Origin: Chthoniobacterales bacterium | GTDB lineage: Bacteria > Verrucomicrobiota > Verrucomicrobiia > Chthoniobacterales > UBA10450 | NCBI GenBank assembly: GCA_013821455.1 | Contig: JACDGS010000019.1 | Location: forward strand, 1 to 64,000 | Direction: 5' to 3' | DNA: 64,000 nt | In this document: positions 1 through 8,484 of the stretch, piece after piece | Layout of the letters: each line of letters opens with the position of its first letter | Position numbering within the stretch: position 1 is the first letter of the stretch | Position numbers and translations under genes: made by a program | The notes under the pieces: generated by a model | Told to the model about the DNA's origin: nothing | What the model saw: the letters and a program-made list of their open reading frames with translations, nothing else | The model's database searches: none

Positions 1-381
1 CCTTGCGAGCTGCCGCCAGCGTCGCCCAGAGAAGTATGATCGCGTATCTTCCTTCCTAGCCTAACGAGTAAAGGCCCGAAATATTAACATTGGACAATCT
101 CTTTCAGAGAGGTCTGTGCCGACGGCCGTCGAGGGCGCCGACGCGAGATCTAAGTTTGCCCGAAAATGATCGTTCACCTCAGAGAGCGATTCCGATTTGT
201 ACATTGTCTTCTCAACCAACCTTCCCGCGCGACTGAGGCAGCACCAAGACGGCAAGAGCTTGGCCACATCTCACCGTGGCCCGTGGAAGTTGATTTATGA
301 TGAGGCTGAAACGGAGCGGGCAGTCCAATGGCGCACTTTGCAGAGGATGCCCCTTTTGGCGTAAGCCCGAAACAAGAGCGG
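1..381. other. No recognisable gene
   Basis: Short open frames exist on both strands but none resembles a known family or has a convincing ribosome binding site. One copy of the dispersed GCCTAACG motif lies at 59-66. The stretch may be the edge of a decayed gene or the downstream region of the DUF4337 gene. Confidence 0.4.
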
Positions 382-951
382 TTACGAAAGAAGCTTCGTC
401 AGCCAATCCGGGTGAAGGTGCAGGCCAAGCAAACCCGCCAGACCCATCAGCGCCCCCAGCCCGCCCACACTCCACGAGAAAACCAGCAGCCAGCGCTTCC
501 GCGTCAGGGCCGTCACCGCCAGGAGACCGAGCGAGATCGAAAGCGCTGCATCTGAGAGATCGAACTGATCGTCCCGATAATTCAGCGCGTCGTAAGTCTC
601 CTCAAACCTGCGTGCCTTAGCCGAAAGCTGGGGCTCTTCCACTTCGTACTTCTTTATTTCCAGGTCATCGGTGCGCATCTGTTCGCGCAAGCGCGCCGCC
701 GCTTCGGCCGAAACCCCGAGACTGAGCGCATCAGCCTGGTCCCTCGCCGTCTCCACCAGATGGTGCTTGAGTCGCTTGGATTGATATTCGTTCCAGGTAT
801 CGACCGAGTCCGATTTCGCCTGCAGCATCGCCTGGCAAATGTTGTCGTCTTTCACCTTGGTGATAGCCATGAAGACGGAGAGCAGCGCGACCGTCACCGC
901 CACAAGATTATTTAAGCGGTCGCCAAGTGCGGGAGTTTCTGTCGTTTCCAT
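382..951 (-). CDS. DUF4337 family membrane protein
   Basis: A 189-residue protein that matches the DUF4337 pattern. An N-terminal hydrophobic segment (about residues 13-30) is followed by the family's typical stretch around residues 33-60, with VKDDNI, QAMLQAKSD and VDTWNEYQSKRLK. A charged, probably coiled middle follows, then two closely spaced hydrophobic segments near the C-terminus (about 135-150 and 158-178). It should sit in the inner membrane. The function of DUF4337 is unknown. The ATG at 949-951 is the first in frame and gives the usual length. It stands alone, with about 150 bases to the toxin gene upstream. The family assignment is from recall of its conserved N-terminal pattern. 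Confidence 0.75.
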   Translation of the reverse strand: METTETPALGDRLNNLVAVTVALLSVFMAITKVKDDNICQAMLQAKSDSVDTWNEYQSKRLKHHLVETARDQADALSLGVSAEAAARLREQMRTDDLEIKKYEVEEPQLSAKARRFEETYDALNYRDDQFDLSDAALSISLGLLAVTALTRKRWLLVFSWSVGGLGALMGLAGLLGLHLHPDWLTKLLS

Positions 952-1098
952 GCGATCGAAAGGTAATCAGTTTCGGGTCAGAGCTTACTATCGACACTCC
1001 GCTTTGAGATTGGGCTTCATAATGGAAAGGGCTGCGGGGATCAGAGATCAAGTTTTAAGGATTCGAATTGAAGCTCGCGATCCCGGCGTCGACATCGA

Positions 1099-1389
1099 CT
1101 AAATTACAGGATCGCGACGCGCGGAGTGCCAGAAATCCATGATCTCAACTAGCTGTTGCTCAGAACGAAGCCGATAATAGATCAAGTAAGACTTACACAA
1201 GAGGCGACGCACATTCTGCCTCTTGCGGTAGGGTGTCCCGAGTTCTGGAAACTGCGCCAGCGACTCGGCCCGGTCTATCAGGTAATCGCCGAATCGAATG
1301 GCTGCTCGCGGGTTATCCTGCGCGATGAAGCGAACGATCTCCTCAAGTCGCGCGTGCGCTTGCGGAGCGAAAACTATTCTGTAGCCCAT
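1099..1389 (-). CDS. ParE/RelE-superfamily toxin
   Basis: A 96-residue protein with the ParE/RelE fold signature. The N-terminus is MGYRIVFAPQAHARLEEIV, then a helical stretch with IAQDNPRAAIRF. The typical phrase FPELGTPY sits near residue 48, and the C-terminal strands include KSYLIYYR and VEIMDFWH. ParE members poison DNA gyrase and RelE members cleave mRNA on the ribosome. The YLIYYRL and FWHSARR pattern favours the ParE branch, but I cannot separate the two by eye. Its start overlaps the end of the preceding antitoxin gene by 16 bases, the usual coupled arrangement of a toxin-antitoxin operon. Confidence 0.85.
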   Translation of the reverse strand: MGYRIVFAPQAHARLEEIVRFIAQDNPRAAIRFGDYLIDRAESLAQFPELGTPYRKRQNVRRLLCKSYLIYYRLRSEQQLVEIMDFWHSARRDPVI

Positions 1390-1598
1390 CGGCGGATGTC
1401 CTCGCGGACGCGCGCGACGGGGATACCTTTGCCCGCGTCAAGCTCGGCTGCCGCTTTATCGAGCGAGGCGAGCAGAGCAGCCTCTTCTGCTTCTGACATG
1501 AGCGGGTCTTCCTGAGATTGAAGCCATGTGGCGAGCGCTGATTTCTCGTCGGCAGGCAGGCGGCCGATAGCTTCCTGGATTTCGGTGATCGTACTCAT
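1374..1598 (-). CDS. Antitoxin partner of ParE-type toxin
   Basis: A 74-residue, mostly acidic helical protein, MSTITEIQEAIGRLP at its start. It has the pattern of short addiction-module antitoxins that begin with a helix followed by LPADEKSALATWL. It is encoded directly upstream of, and overlaps, the ParE-type toxin gene, so the identification rests mainly on position. The C-terminal half (VREDIRRWATE) probably binds the toxin. Such antitoxins usually repress their own promoter, but I see no clear operator palindrome in the bases before 1598. Confidence 0.75.
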   Translation of the reverse strand: MSTITEIQEAIGRLPADEKSALATWLQSQEDPLMSEAEEAALLASLDKAAAELDAGKGIPVARVREDIRRWATE

Positions 1599-1726
1599 TC
1601 GATTTGAGAATTTGTATCATGAAAAGTTCGTAATGGCGAGGGCGCCATTACCTGCACGCGAGGCGCGTGCGCTCCCCAGATTTCTACCTCCCTTTGCGCT
1701 CGGGCTCACCAGTCCGCTTTATCTCC

Positions 1727-1881
1727 GGGGAGGACGGGTTGCCAACCCGTCGTTCGGCGGAGTGTCCGCCGGACTGCACAAGGCGTTCCAGCGCGCGAAA
1801 AGTACGCCCCACGAGTTGCGCTGCGCGCAAATTGTCCCGGGCGGACTGCCCGGGACGACGGGTTGGCAACCCGTCCTCCCC
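1727..1881. repeat. 155-bp inverted-repeat element, copy 1
   Basis: Outer arms GGGGAGGACGGGTTG (1727-1741) and CAACCCGTCCTCCCC (1867-1881) are perfect inverted repeats. Inside are two smaller palindromes, around GGCGGAGTGTCCGCC and TCCCGGGCGGACTGCCCGGGA. The element ends close to the antitoxin-prfB gap. A second copy lies at 34141-34299 with the same arms and the shared inner phrase GAGTTGCGCT plus GCGCAAATTGTCCCGGGC. It encodes nothing recognisable. Two copies with conserved arms and diverged centres suggest a REP or MITE-like element without its own transposase. Confidence 0.85.
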
Positions 1882-2042
1882 AACCCCGATCCTGCGGCCT
1901 CAGCCCAAGCGAAAACCCGGAACGGTAGAGTTACAGCGACTTCGCGGCATCGGTTACGTGCCATCGAGCCTCTCCCCGCAGACGAGTCACAGTATTTTGG
2001 CCATCGCCAGTTCGCCGAGGTCGCCCCGTGGGTTGTCCGTGC

Positions 2043-3171
2043 CTAACGAGCGGGTTCAGCAGGGGTCTGCCCGCGCAATTTCGCCTGGATGAAAAGATCG
2101 ATGTCCCCATCCATCACCGCCTGCACATTGCTCGTCTCCGCGCCGGTGCGGTGATCTTTCACCATCTGATAAGGCTGGAAAACGTACGAGCGAATCTGGC
2201 TTCCCCACGCCACGTCGCCCTTCTCGCCATATTGTCGGTCGATCTCAGCGCGCTTTTTGTCCTGCTCGATTTCGTAGAGCTTCGCCTTCAACATTTTCAT
2301 CGCCAGCTCACGGTTGCGTCCCTGACTCCGCTCCGCCTGGCAAGCCACGACGATCCCGCTCGGCTTGTGCACGATGCGCACTGCGGTCTCGACCTTGTTC
2401 ACGTTCTGGCCGCCTTTTCCGCCCGCGCGAAAAGTGTCGATGTCGATATCGGCGGGATTCACTTCGATCGGCGCCGAGTCCGCGATCTCGGGCGTGACAT
2501 CGACACTCGCGAAGGAGGTATGCCGCCGCTTGTTCGCGTCGAACGGCGAGATGCGCACAAGCCGATGCACGCCGCGCTCGGTGTTTAGATACCCATAGGC
2601 AAACTCTCCGCTCACCAGCAGCGTGATCGATTTAATCCCGACCTCTTCCCCCTGCTGAATATCGATCGTCTGCGCGCTGAAACCGCTGCGCTCGATCCAG
2701 CGCTGATACATGCGCAGGAGCATGTCGGCCCAATCGCACGATTCCGTCCCGCCCGCGCCGGAATGGATGGTGACGAAGGCATTTGAGCGATCGTTCTCGC
2801 CCGAAAGAAATTGCCGCAGCTCGAACTCCTCCAACCGCCTAACGAGCCGCGCATATTCGCTCGCGATCTCTTTTTCCGCATGCGCGCGCGCGGTGGCGTC
2901 GCTTTCTTCCGCCGCTAATTCTTGCAGCGCGACGAAATCGTCCAGCGCGCTTTCCAGCTCGCCCATCGGCGTGAGCAGACTCTTTAGCCGCGAGACGTCC
3001 TCGACCTCTCCCTGGGCGCGTTCGCGATTCGACCAGAAGTCCCCCGCGGCCATCCGCGTTTCTAATTCCGTTAGGCGAGCTTGCAGCTTCGGCAGGTCAA
3101 AGAAACCTCCGCAATTCGCCCACGCGGGCGCGCAATGCTTCGGTGTCAATCGTCTCCGCTTCCGTAGCCAT
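2043..3171 (-). CDS. prfB: Peptide chain release factor 2 (programmed +1 frameshift)
   Basis: RF2 terminates translation at UGA and UAA. The first 24 codons (ATG at 3169-3171, [17 protein letters not shown]) end in CTT TGA C at 3096-3102. A +1 shift skips the T of TGA and continues as DLPKLQARL for another 351 codons, giving a 375-residue protein, normal for RF2. Visible motifs are SPF (tripeptide anticodon, in [12 protein letters not shown]) and the catalytic GGQ in [12 protein letters not shown]. The second frame alone has no sensible N-terminus, so the frameshift start is well supported. The gene stops at TAG inside a dispersed-motif copy (2041-2049). It lies about 106 bases downstream of the WD40 gene on the same strand. 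Confidence 0.95.
3096..3110 (-). promoter_or_regulatory. prfB: prfB recoding site
   Basis: Read on the minus strand the site is GGAGGTTTCTTTGAC. It has the CUU UGA C slippery stop of bacterial prfB genes, with a Shine-Dalgarno-like GGAGG three bases upstream of CTT. In characterised bacteria this arrangement makes the ribosome shift +1 when RF2 is scarce, so RF2 limits its own synthesis. Every element is present, so this autoregulation is likely active. Confidence 0.93.
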
Positions 3172-3277
3172 GCGGGCAAAGATAACCTTGCCCGCGCGCC
3201 TGCCAACTTCCCCTTTCCGCGCGCCGGTGGAGCAAACTCCGCCGGCGCAGCGAAAAGGTATCTGCAGCGACGATTCG

Positions 3278-5242
3278 TTAGGGCGCGGGGAACCTGTTAC
3301 GCGCCATCGCGACGGTGGCATCGCTCCGACCGTAACCAAAAAGCGCTCCGTCGGGCGAGAAAGCTACGGGCAGAGTTGGGAACGGACCCCAGCCTGTCTC
3401 GCGCGTGTAACTTACGAGGAGCGTTCCATCCGACACTCTCCACTGACTGATCTTGAAAGTGTAACCTGAGGCCGAAAGAAACGAGGAACCATCCGGCGAG
3501 AAAGCCACTGCTTGGATGAACCCAAACGGATCGGCGTTGATCGTCTGGAGCAAGGTCCCATCCGAGACTCTCCACAGTCTCACATTTTGCCCGTAGGATT
3601 CCTCTCCGCTGACCAAGGTTTGGCCGTCGGGCGAGAAGGCCAGCGACGACGTGTTTTCGGTCGGGAGGGTGCGAAGGAGAGTGCCGTCGGAGGCTTTCCA
3701 AAGCCGGATCTCTTCGCCACCACCACCCGAGGCGATAATTGTCCCATCGGGAGAGTAAGCCACCGATTTTACCGCAAAGGTATGACCGGTCAGAGTACGA
3801 AGGAGGAGACCGTCCGACGTCCGCCAGATTTTTACCAGGTTATCTCCGCCACCTGAGACCAGGGATTGGCCATCGGGGGAATAAGCAATCGAGAAAGTCC
3901 CGCCACCATGTCCGGGCAGGAGCAGCAACTGAGTACCATCCGATACCCGCCAGAAACGAATCGTGGCATCGCGGGTATCCGGAGAGGGCGAGCCGGAGGA
4001 GGTAGCGACCGTTAGGTTATCCGGAGAGAAAGAGATAGAGTTAACTACATCGAGATGTCCGATCAGGGTGCGGATATCTTTGCCATCAGCTATCTGCCAT
4101 AACTTCACGAGAGTGTCTGCGGCCCCGGAGGCGAAGAGATTATTGTCGTGAGAAAAGGCCACTCCCATAACATCTCCAGTGTGATGTCCATAAGTCGTTA
4201 GGAGCTTGCCATCGGAGACCTGAAAGAGCTTCGGATGGCCGCCGATGGGAGCCGTGGCCACTGCTTGTCCATCCGGCTGATAAGCCACCCCCTGAAGATA
4301 CCCTCCTTCAGGGTCGGTTATCGTTCTGGTCAAGTTCCAGTTAGACGTTTGCCAAAGCTTGACCGTGCTATCAGTAGAAGCGGAAGCGAGGAAATCACCG
4401 GCCGGTGAGAAGGCAACGGAGAGAACAGACTCCGTATGCCCAGTGAGAGTCTTTATCGCGGTCCCATCTGAAACGCGCCAGACTCTCACTGTCGTGTCAA
4501 ACGAAGCAGAGGCCAGGGTTTGGCCGTCGGGAGAAAAGGCGACCGAATCGACAAAGGAGGTATGCCCGATGAGAGTTCTTAACAGTGTCCCCGTAGAGAG
4601 CTGCCAGAGCTTGACCGTCTTATCTTCGCTTCCCGAAGCGAGGATGGAGCCGTCAGGGGAAAAGTCCACCCCGAGGACGTAGTCGCTATGCGCAAAGGTA
4701 TGAAGCAGCGCGCCATCCGAGAGCCGATAGACATAGACATTACTATTGATCCCCGCGGCCAGAGTGAGTCCATCAGGCGAGTAGGCTACGCACCAGCCAA
4801 AGCCGCTATCATAGGCCAGCCGTTGCACAATCATACCGGTGGAAACATTCCAGACCTTGACCGCGCCATCGTGATATCCGGGAACGGTCTCGCTCGCCGA
4901 GGCCAGGAATTGCCCGTCCGGAGAAAACGCAATCCCTTGAATCCCGCCGATGTCACCGGTGAAAGTGCGGATCAGTCGCCCGTCCGATCGCCGCCAGAGT
5001 TTCATGGTCTCATCGAAAGGACTGCACGTCGCAACGAACTTTCCATCTGCCGAGGTAGCTACTCCGGTTGTGGAAACATGTCCTCCGCCCAGCCATTTAA
5101 GATCTGGTAAGCCCTTGCTGTTCCTGGCCGGCGCGGCAGGAGCGCAGATTAAAACTCCAAGCAAAAGGTAGATCCAGCGCAGACGTTTTCCTCTAATGAG
5201 AAGTATCTTGCCTAACGAATATAAGTCTATTTTCCTTGTCAT
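3278..5242 (-). CDS. Secreted WD40-repeat beta-propeller protein
   Basis: A 654-residue protein from the ATG at 5240-5242. It begins [12 protein letters not shown] and has a signal-peptide core around residues 21-40 ([16 protein letters not shown]). The rest is about a dozen WD40 blades with the recurring phrases VAFSPDG, LASAS or ASGS, VKLWQ and TLTGH, enough for two seven-bladed propellers. WD40 propellers are binding platforms, and an exported one suggests a surface or periplasmic scaffold. Its partner is unknown. There is no kinase or other enzyme domain. The frame stays open upstream to 5476, but that extension has no signal-like features and I do not include it. Its stop codon TAA lies in a near-copy of the dispersed motif (3276-3282). 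Between there and residue 11 the gene has no exact copy, unlike its neighbours. Confidence 0.9.
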   Translation of the reverse strand: MTRKIDLYSLGKILLIRGKRLRWIYLLLGVLICAPAAPARNSKGLPDLKWLGGGHVSTTGVATSADGKFVATCSPFDETMKLWRRSDGRLIRTFTGDIGGIQGIAFSPDGQFLASASETVPGYHDGAVKVWNVSTGMIVQRLAYDSGFGWCVAYSPDGLTLAAGINSNVYVYRLSDGALLHTFAHSDYVLGVDFSPDGSILASGSEDKTVKLWQLSTGTLLRTLIGHTSFVDSVAFSPDGQTLASASFDTTVRVWRVSDGTAIKTLTGHTESVLSVAFSPAGDFLASASTDSTVKLWQTSNWNLTRTITDPEGGYLQGVAYQPDGQAVATAPIGGHPKLFQVSDGKLLTTYGHHTGDVMGVAFSHDNNLFASGAADTLVKLWQIADGKDIRTLIGHLDVVNSISFSPDNLTVATSSGSPSPDTRDATIRFWRVSDGTQLLLLPGHGGGTFSIAYSPDGQSLVSGGGDNLVKIWRTSDGLLLRTLTGHTFAVKSVAYSPDGTIIASGGGGEEIRLWKASDGTLLRTLPTENTSSLAFSPDGQTLVSGEESYGQNVRLWRVSDGTLLQTINADPFGFIQAVAFSPDGSSFLSASGYTFKISQWRVSDGTLLVSYTRETGWGPFPTLPVAFSPDGALFGYGRSDATVAMARNRFPAP

Positions 5243-5481
5243 GGGTGTTACGATCGCGCTCCGGCCTTCGAGGAACAAGCTCCGGGCGGTAACAGACCTG
5301 TTACGTATTCGCGCAAAAGTTGGGAATATTTTTTGGAACCGGCCAAAAATGTTTGCGGGAGCCACGCTGCAGTCTTTCTCTGGTCTCGGGAAACAGCGTT
5401 TCTCGAAACCAGCCGCTCCAAGACGGCGGAAGGCCAATTGCAACTTTCGGAAACGCAGAAGCTCGTTAGGCTGCAACGCTC

Positions 5482-6072
5482 ATGGCCCGAATTCTTCTTC
5501 GCACATCTCTTATTATCGTTAGTCTCATCGCCCTCGCGCTCGGCTGGATTGCGGGGGCGCGGCGGCTTTCGTTGTTCCTCGATGGGTTTCACACGGCGGA
5601 GATCGAATCCCGACCGGTGACAAAATTCGGAGCCGAAAATGTGAGCGGCGGAATGCTTCGAATCGACGAAGTGGAGTTCAGCACGGCAGGTCCTGATTAC
5701 CGACCCGGACCCATTAGGATGCAGGTAAACCAGAACCATCAATTGGTTTGCGAGAGCGACAGCCGCACGATCGTTCTCGGCGAAGGCGCCGACTCGTTAG
5801 GCACCATCCGCCCGGCACAGGGCGTGAAGGCGCGCCTGCAGATTTCGCGCAGCCTGGTGAGCTGGCCGACGCCGCTGGCGATAAATTTTATGACCGGCGT
5901 GTCGCCTTCCTGGAAACGGCATCTCTATTATCGGCTCATCTGGGAAAGGCGCGACGGCGGCCGACTGGAGCTGGTCTGGCGTTACGAACAATGGTTTTAT
6001 CAGAGCTGGGCCAGCGGCTTTATGACCCACCCTGGAACGACCGGCTTGGTTCGCGCCGAATTGCGGCCGTGA
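5482..6072 (+). CDS. Membrane-anchored protein of unknown function heading the lipid operon
   Basis: A 196-residue protein with one N-terminal hydrophobic segment (about residues 7-27, TSLIIVSLIALALGWIAGA) and a soluble remainder rich in beta-strand-like sequence. I recognise no family. It ends 26 bases before the YnbA-like gene, and all later genes of the run overlap, so it is probably part of the same transcript. The segment is more likely an uncleaved anchor than a signal peptide because no clear cleavage site follows. The motif copy at 5795 encodes the SLG of ADSLGTI. Confidence 0.65.
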   Translation: MARILLRTSLIIVSLIALALGWIAGARRLSLFLDGFHTAEIESRPVTKFGAENVSGGMLRIDEVEFSTAGPDYRPGPIRMQVNQNHQLVCESDSRTIVLGEGADSLGTIRPAQGVKARLQISRSLVSWPTPLAINFMTGVSPSWKRHLYYRLIWERRDGGRLELVWRYEQWFYQSWASGFMTHPGTTGLVRAELRP

Positions 6073-6098
6073 TCTCCTTTCGCTAAACCTTTGGGCGC

Positions 6099-6764
6099 AT
6101 GGCTGACTACCAACCCACTTCGCGCAGGCCGATTGCCGAGATTTTTCGCCTCACCGCGGGAAGTGCGACGCGCTTTTGCGTCCGTGCCGGAATCCAACCC
6201 GACACCATTTCTTACTTCTCGATTGCAGCGGCGGCAGCAGCGGCGGTCTGCTTTTGTCGATCGTTAGGCCATCCGGCACTCCTGCTCGTGGCGCCACTAT
6301 TCTGCTTCCTGCGGCTCTGGTGCAACATGCTCGATGGCATGGTCGCGCTCGCCGCCGGTTCCGCGAGCGGCCGCGGAGAGATCCTGAACGATCTGCCCGA
6401 TCGCGTCTCCGATGTCGTCATTTTCATCGGCGCCGCACATAGCGGGTGGATGCAACCGCTGCTCGGTTATTGGGCAGCGATCATGTCGTTAGGCACGGCT
6501 TACGTCGGGACGCTTGGTCAGGCCGTCGGCGTGCGCCGCGAGTTTGGCGGGATCATGTCGAAGCCGTGGCGCATGGTTACGCTCAGCCTCGGCGCGTGGG
6601 TGACCTTTGGCTGCTTTGTCTGGCAGCACAGCAGTGTTATACTCGTTAGGCTAAGTCTTCTCGATTGGACCTGTGTCCTGATCGTTGCTGGTTGTGTGGA
6701 GACTTGCGCGGTTCGCTTGCGGGATATCCTGCGCGCGTTGCAGGTAAAGAACGGAGCCAGGTAA
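6099..6764 (+). CDS. ynbA: CDP-alcohol phosphatidyltransferase, YnbA-like
   Basis: A 221-residue multi-pass membrane enzyme that should transfer a phosphatidyl group from CDP-diacylglycerol to an alcohol. The catalytic CDP-alcohol motif lies around residues 74-104 and reads NMLDGMVALA, then GEILNDLPDRVSD. The usual D-x2-DG start is N-x2-DG here: the first metal-binding aspartate is asparagine, while the later aspartates are kept. I recall the same asparagine in relatives annotated like E. coli YnbA, so it may be a subfamily trait rather than damage. About five hydrophobic segments follow. The next gene starts at the ATG inside its TAATG stop, showing tight coupling. The acceptor alcohol is unknown. 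Confidence 0.85.
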   Translation: MADYQPTSRRPIAEIFRLTAGSATRFCVRAGIQPDTISYFSIAAAAAAAVCFCRSLGHPALLLVAPLFCFLRLWCNMLDGMVALAAGSASGRGEILNDLPDRVSDVVIFIGAAHSGWMQPLLGYWAAIMSLGTAYVGTLGQAVGVRREFGGIMSKPWRMVTLSLGAWVTFGCFVWQHSSVILVRLSLLDWTCVLIVAGCVETCAVRLRDILRALQVKNGAR

Positions 6765-7687
6765 TGTCTCCTTCGGCCGCGCTGCAGAGCCCGATTTTTC
6801 GTAGCTACCTCTGGTTTCTTCTTAGCGTCCTGATTTGTGCGGGAATCGTTCTCACCATCGCGCATTTCGTTTTGCGCAGAGACACGGGACTGGTCTGGAG
6901 CACTTATCGCTCCTGGCTAGTCATGGCTCCACTGGCCGCGGCTGCCGTTTTTGCGGGACGGATTCCGTTTATCTGCGGCCTCACCGCGATTGCCATTCTG
7001 GCCTTCCGAGAATTCGCGCGGGTGTCCGGACTGACCCACGATTGGTGGACGGTGGGAGTGATTTACACCGGTATCATCGCAACCGGCCTTTACTCGTTAG
7101 GCGTTTTCTCGGAGGCAACGGCTCTCGTCCCGTTAGTTACTTTTGGCCTTATCCTTCTCGGTCCGATCCTGCGTAACCAGACCCGGGATGCAGTGCGCCG
7201 GATGTCGTTAGGCATAATCGGCTTCCTGTATCTGGGATGGATGTTCGGCCAGCTTGGCTCCCTCGCCAATTCGGCGAACGCATACGGCTATCTTTGCTAT
7301 CTCCTTCTCGCCACCGAGCTGAATGATGTCGCGGCCTTCACCTTCGGAAAATTGTTCGGCCGTCATCCATTGAGGAGCGCGATCAGCCCACGCAAAACTT
7401 GGGAAGGCGCGCTCGGCGCCCTCGCCTTTTCCGTCGCTCTTCCCTGGGTGCTGCGCTTCTCGTTTCCTTACTTCGGCCCGTGGCAATTGCTTCTCACTGG
7501 TCTCATCGTTGGCGTTGGAGGACAGCTCGGCGATCTCTCGCTCAGCGTCATCAAACGCGATCTCGGCGCGAAGGACATGGGCGCTTCCATTCCCGGGCAC
7601 GGCGGGATTCTCGATCGCATCGACAGCCTCATTTTCACCGCGCCCCTGTTCATGCTGATGGCGCTCCATTATTATCCGGAGCGATGA
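6764..7687 (+). CDS. ynbB: Phosphatidate cytidylyltransferase (CdsA family), YnbB-like
   Basis: Makes CDP-diacylglycerol from phosphatidate and CTP in the membrane. The 307-residue protein has about eight transmembrane segments and a textbook CdsA signature near its C-terminus, SVIKRDLGAKDMG then PGHGGILDRID (about residues 260-287). The ATG at 6764 overlaps the stop of the preceding gene. An upstream GTG or TTG extension would run through ynbA and is unlikely. Its position beside a CDP-alcohol transferase means substrate is made and used by adjacent genes. A general housekeeping CdsA is probably encoded elsewhere, so this copy is likely dedicated to the operon's own lipid. Confidence 0.92.
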   Translation: MSPSAALQSPIFRSYLWFLLSVLICAGIVLTIAHFVLRRDTGLVWSTYRSWLVMAPLAAAAVFAGRIPFICGLTAIAILAFREFARVSGLTHDWWTVGVIYTGIIATGLYSLGVFSEATALVPLVTFGLILLGPILRNQTRDAVRRMSLGIIGFLYLGWMFGQLGSLANSANAYGYLCYLLLATELNDVAAFTFGKLFGRHPLRSAISPRKTWEGALGALAFSVALPWVLRFSFPYFGPWQLLLTGLIVGVGGQLGDLSLSVIKRDLGAKDMGASIPGHGGILDRIDSLIFTAPLFMLMALHYYPER

Positions 7688-8484
7688 TCAAACTGCGTCC
7701 CAAACCGGACTCGCGCCTGCGCCGTTTCCCGCGCGAGCCGGACACACTGGTTTACGGCGTGCGCGAGGTCGTGGCGCTGCTCATCCGCGGCTGGCTGCGG
7801 AGTTATCATCGCCTAACGATTATTGGACGGGAGCATTTGCCTAACGATCGCGGGTTTGTCATGGTCGCGAACCATTCCAGTCATCTCGACACGCTTTGCC
7901 TGCTCGCGGCGCTGCCGTTGCGCCGTTTGCACCGCGCTTTTCCCGCCGCCGCGGCCGATTATTTTTTCCAAAGTTTCCCGCGCATTTGGATCGCGGCCGT
8001 GGTGATGAACGCGCTTCCTTTTGCGCGACAGATGCGCGTGCGCGAAAGCCTTTCACTCTGTTCGCAGATTCTCGAAACGCCCGGCAATATTCTGATCATG
8101 TTCCCGGAAGGAACGCGCTCGCCTAACGGCGAAACGCGGGAGTTCAAATCGGGCGTGGCCGCTTTGCTCGCGGGTCGCGACGTGGACGTGTTGCCTTGTT
8201 ATGTGGAAGGCGCTTTCCGCGCCTGGCCAAAGGGAATACGGCTGCCGCGTCCGCGCAAAGTGCGGTTGATTGTAGGCGCGCCGCGCAACTACGCGGCCCG
8301 TACGTTTGAGAGAAGCGATCTCGCCGCGATCGCAGCGGACCTGCGCCGGGCGGTGACCGAATTAGGCGACGTAACACAGGCTTCCAGCCTGTCAGGTCGA
8401 GCGGGCTTCCAGCCCGGTGTTTACCAGCCTGCGGGCAAGATGCCCGCTCGACCTGACGGCCAGGATGGCCGTGTTACGACATGA
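7684..8484 (+). CDS. 1-acyl-glycerol-3-phosphate acyltransferase (PlsC family)
   Basis: A 266-residue acyltransferase. The NHSSHLD motif (HX4D catalytic box) is at about residues 62-68 and the FPEGTRSP substrate-binding motif at about residues 140-147. It should acylate lysophosphatidate to phosphatidate, the substrate of the YnbB-like enzyme. Start and stop both overlap neighbours as ATGA. The last 38 or so residues (from GDVTQASSLSG) come from an inverted-repeat element at 8370-8478 and are not expected in the family; the conserved domain ends before them. E. coli ynbABCD has no PlsC, so this gene is an addition to the cluster. Confidence 0.92.
   Translation: MIKLRPKPDSRLRRFPREPDTLVYGVREVVALLIRGWLRSYHRLTIIGREHLPNDRGFVMVANHSSHLDTLCLLAALPLRRLHRAFPAAAADYFFQSFPRIWIAAVVMNALPFARQMRVRESLSLCSQILETPGNILIMFPEGTRSPNGETREFKSGVAALLAGRDVDVLPCYVEGAFRAWPKGIRLPRPRKVRLIVGAPRNYAARTFERSDLAAIAADLRRAVTELGDVTQASSLSGRAGFQPGVYQPAGKMPARPDGQDGRVTT
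8370..8478. repeat. Inverted-repeat element forming the 3' end of the PlsC gene
   Basis: Ends CGTAACAC (8370-8377) and GTGTTACG (8471-8478) are inverted repeats. Inside are nested palindromes: AGGCTTCCAGCCT, CAGGTCGAGCGGGC with GCCCGCTCGACCTG, and CGGGCTTCCAGCCCG. The element is translated in the PlsC frame. The stop codon lies just past it, at the ATGA overlap with the next gene. It has the architecture of a dispersed REP-like element inserted at the gene end. Confidence 0.85.

Noticed and set aside
1528-2092. Plus-strand frames of 140-170 codons in the prfB-antitoxin gap
   Set aside because: They run through an inverted-repeat element and show no similarity to known proteins.
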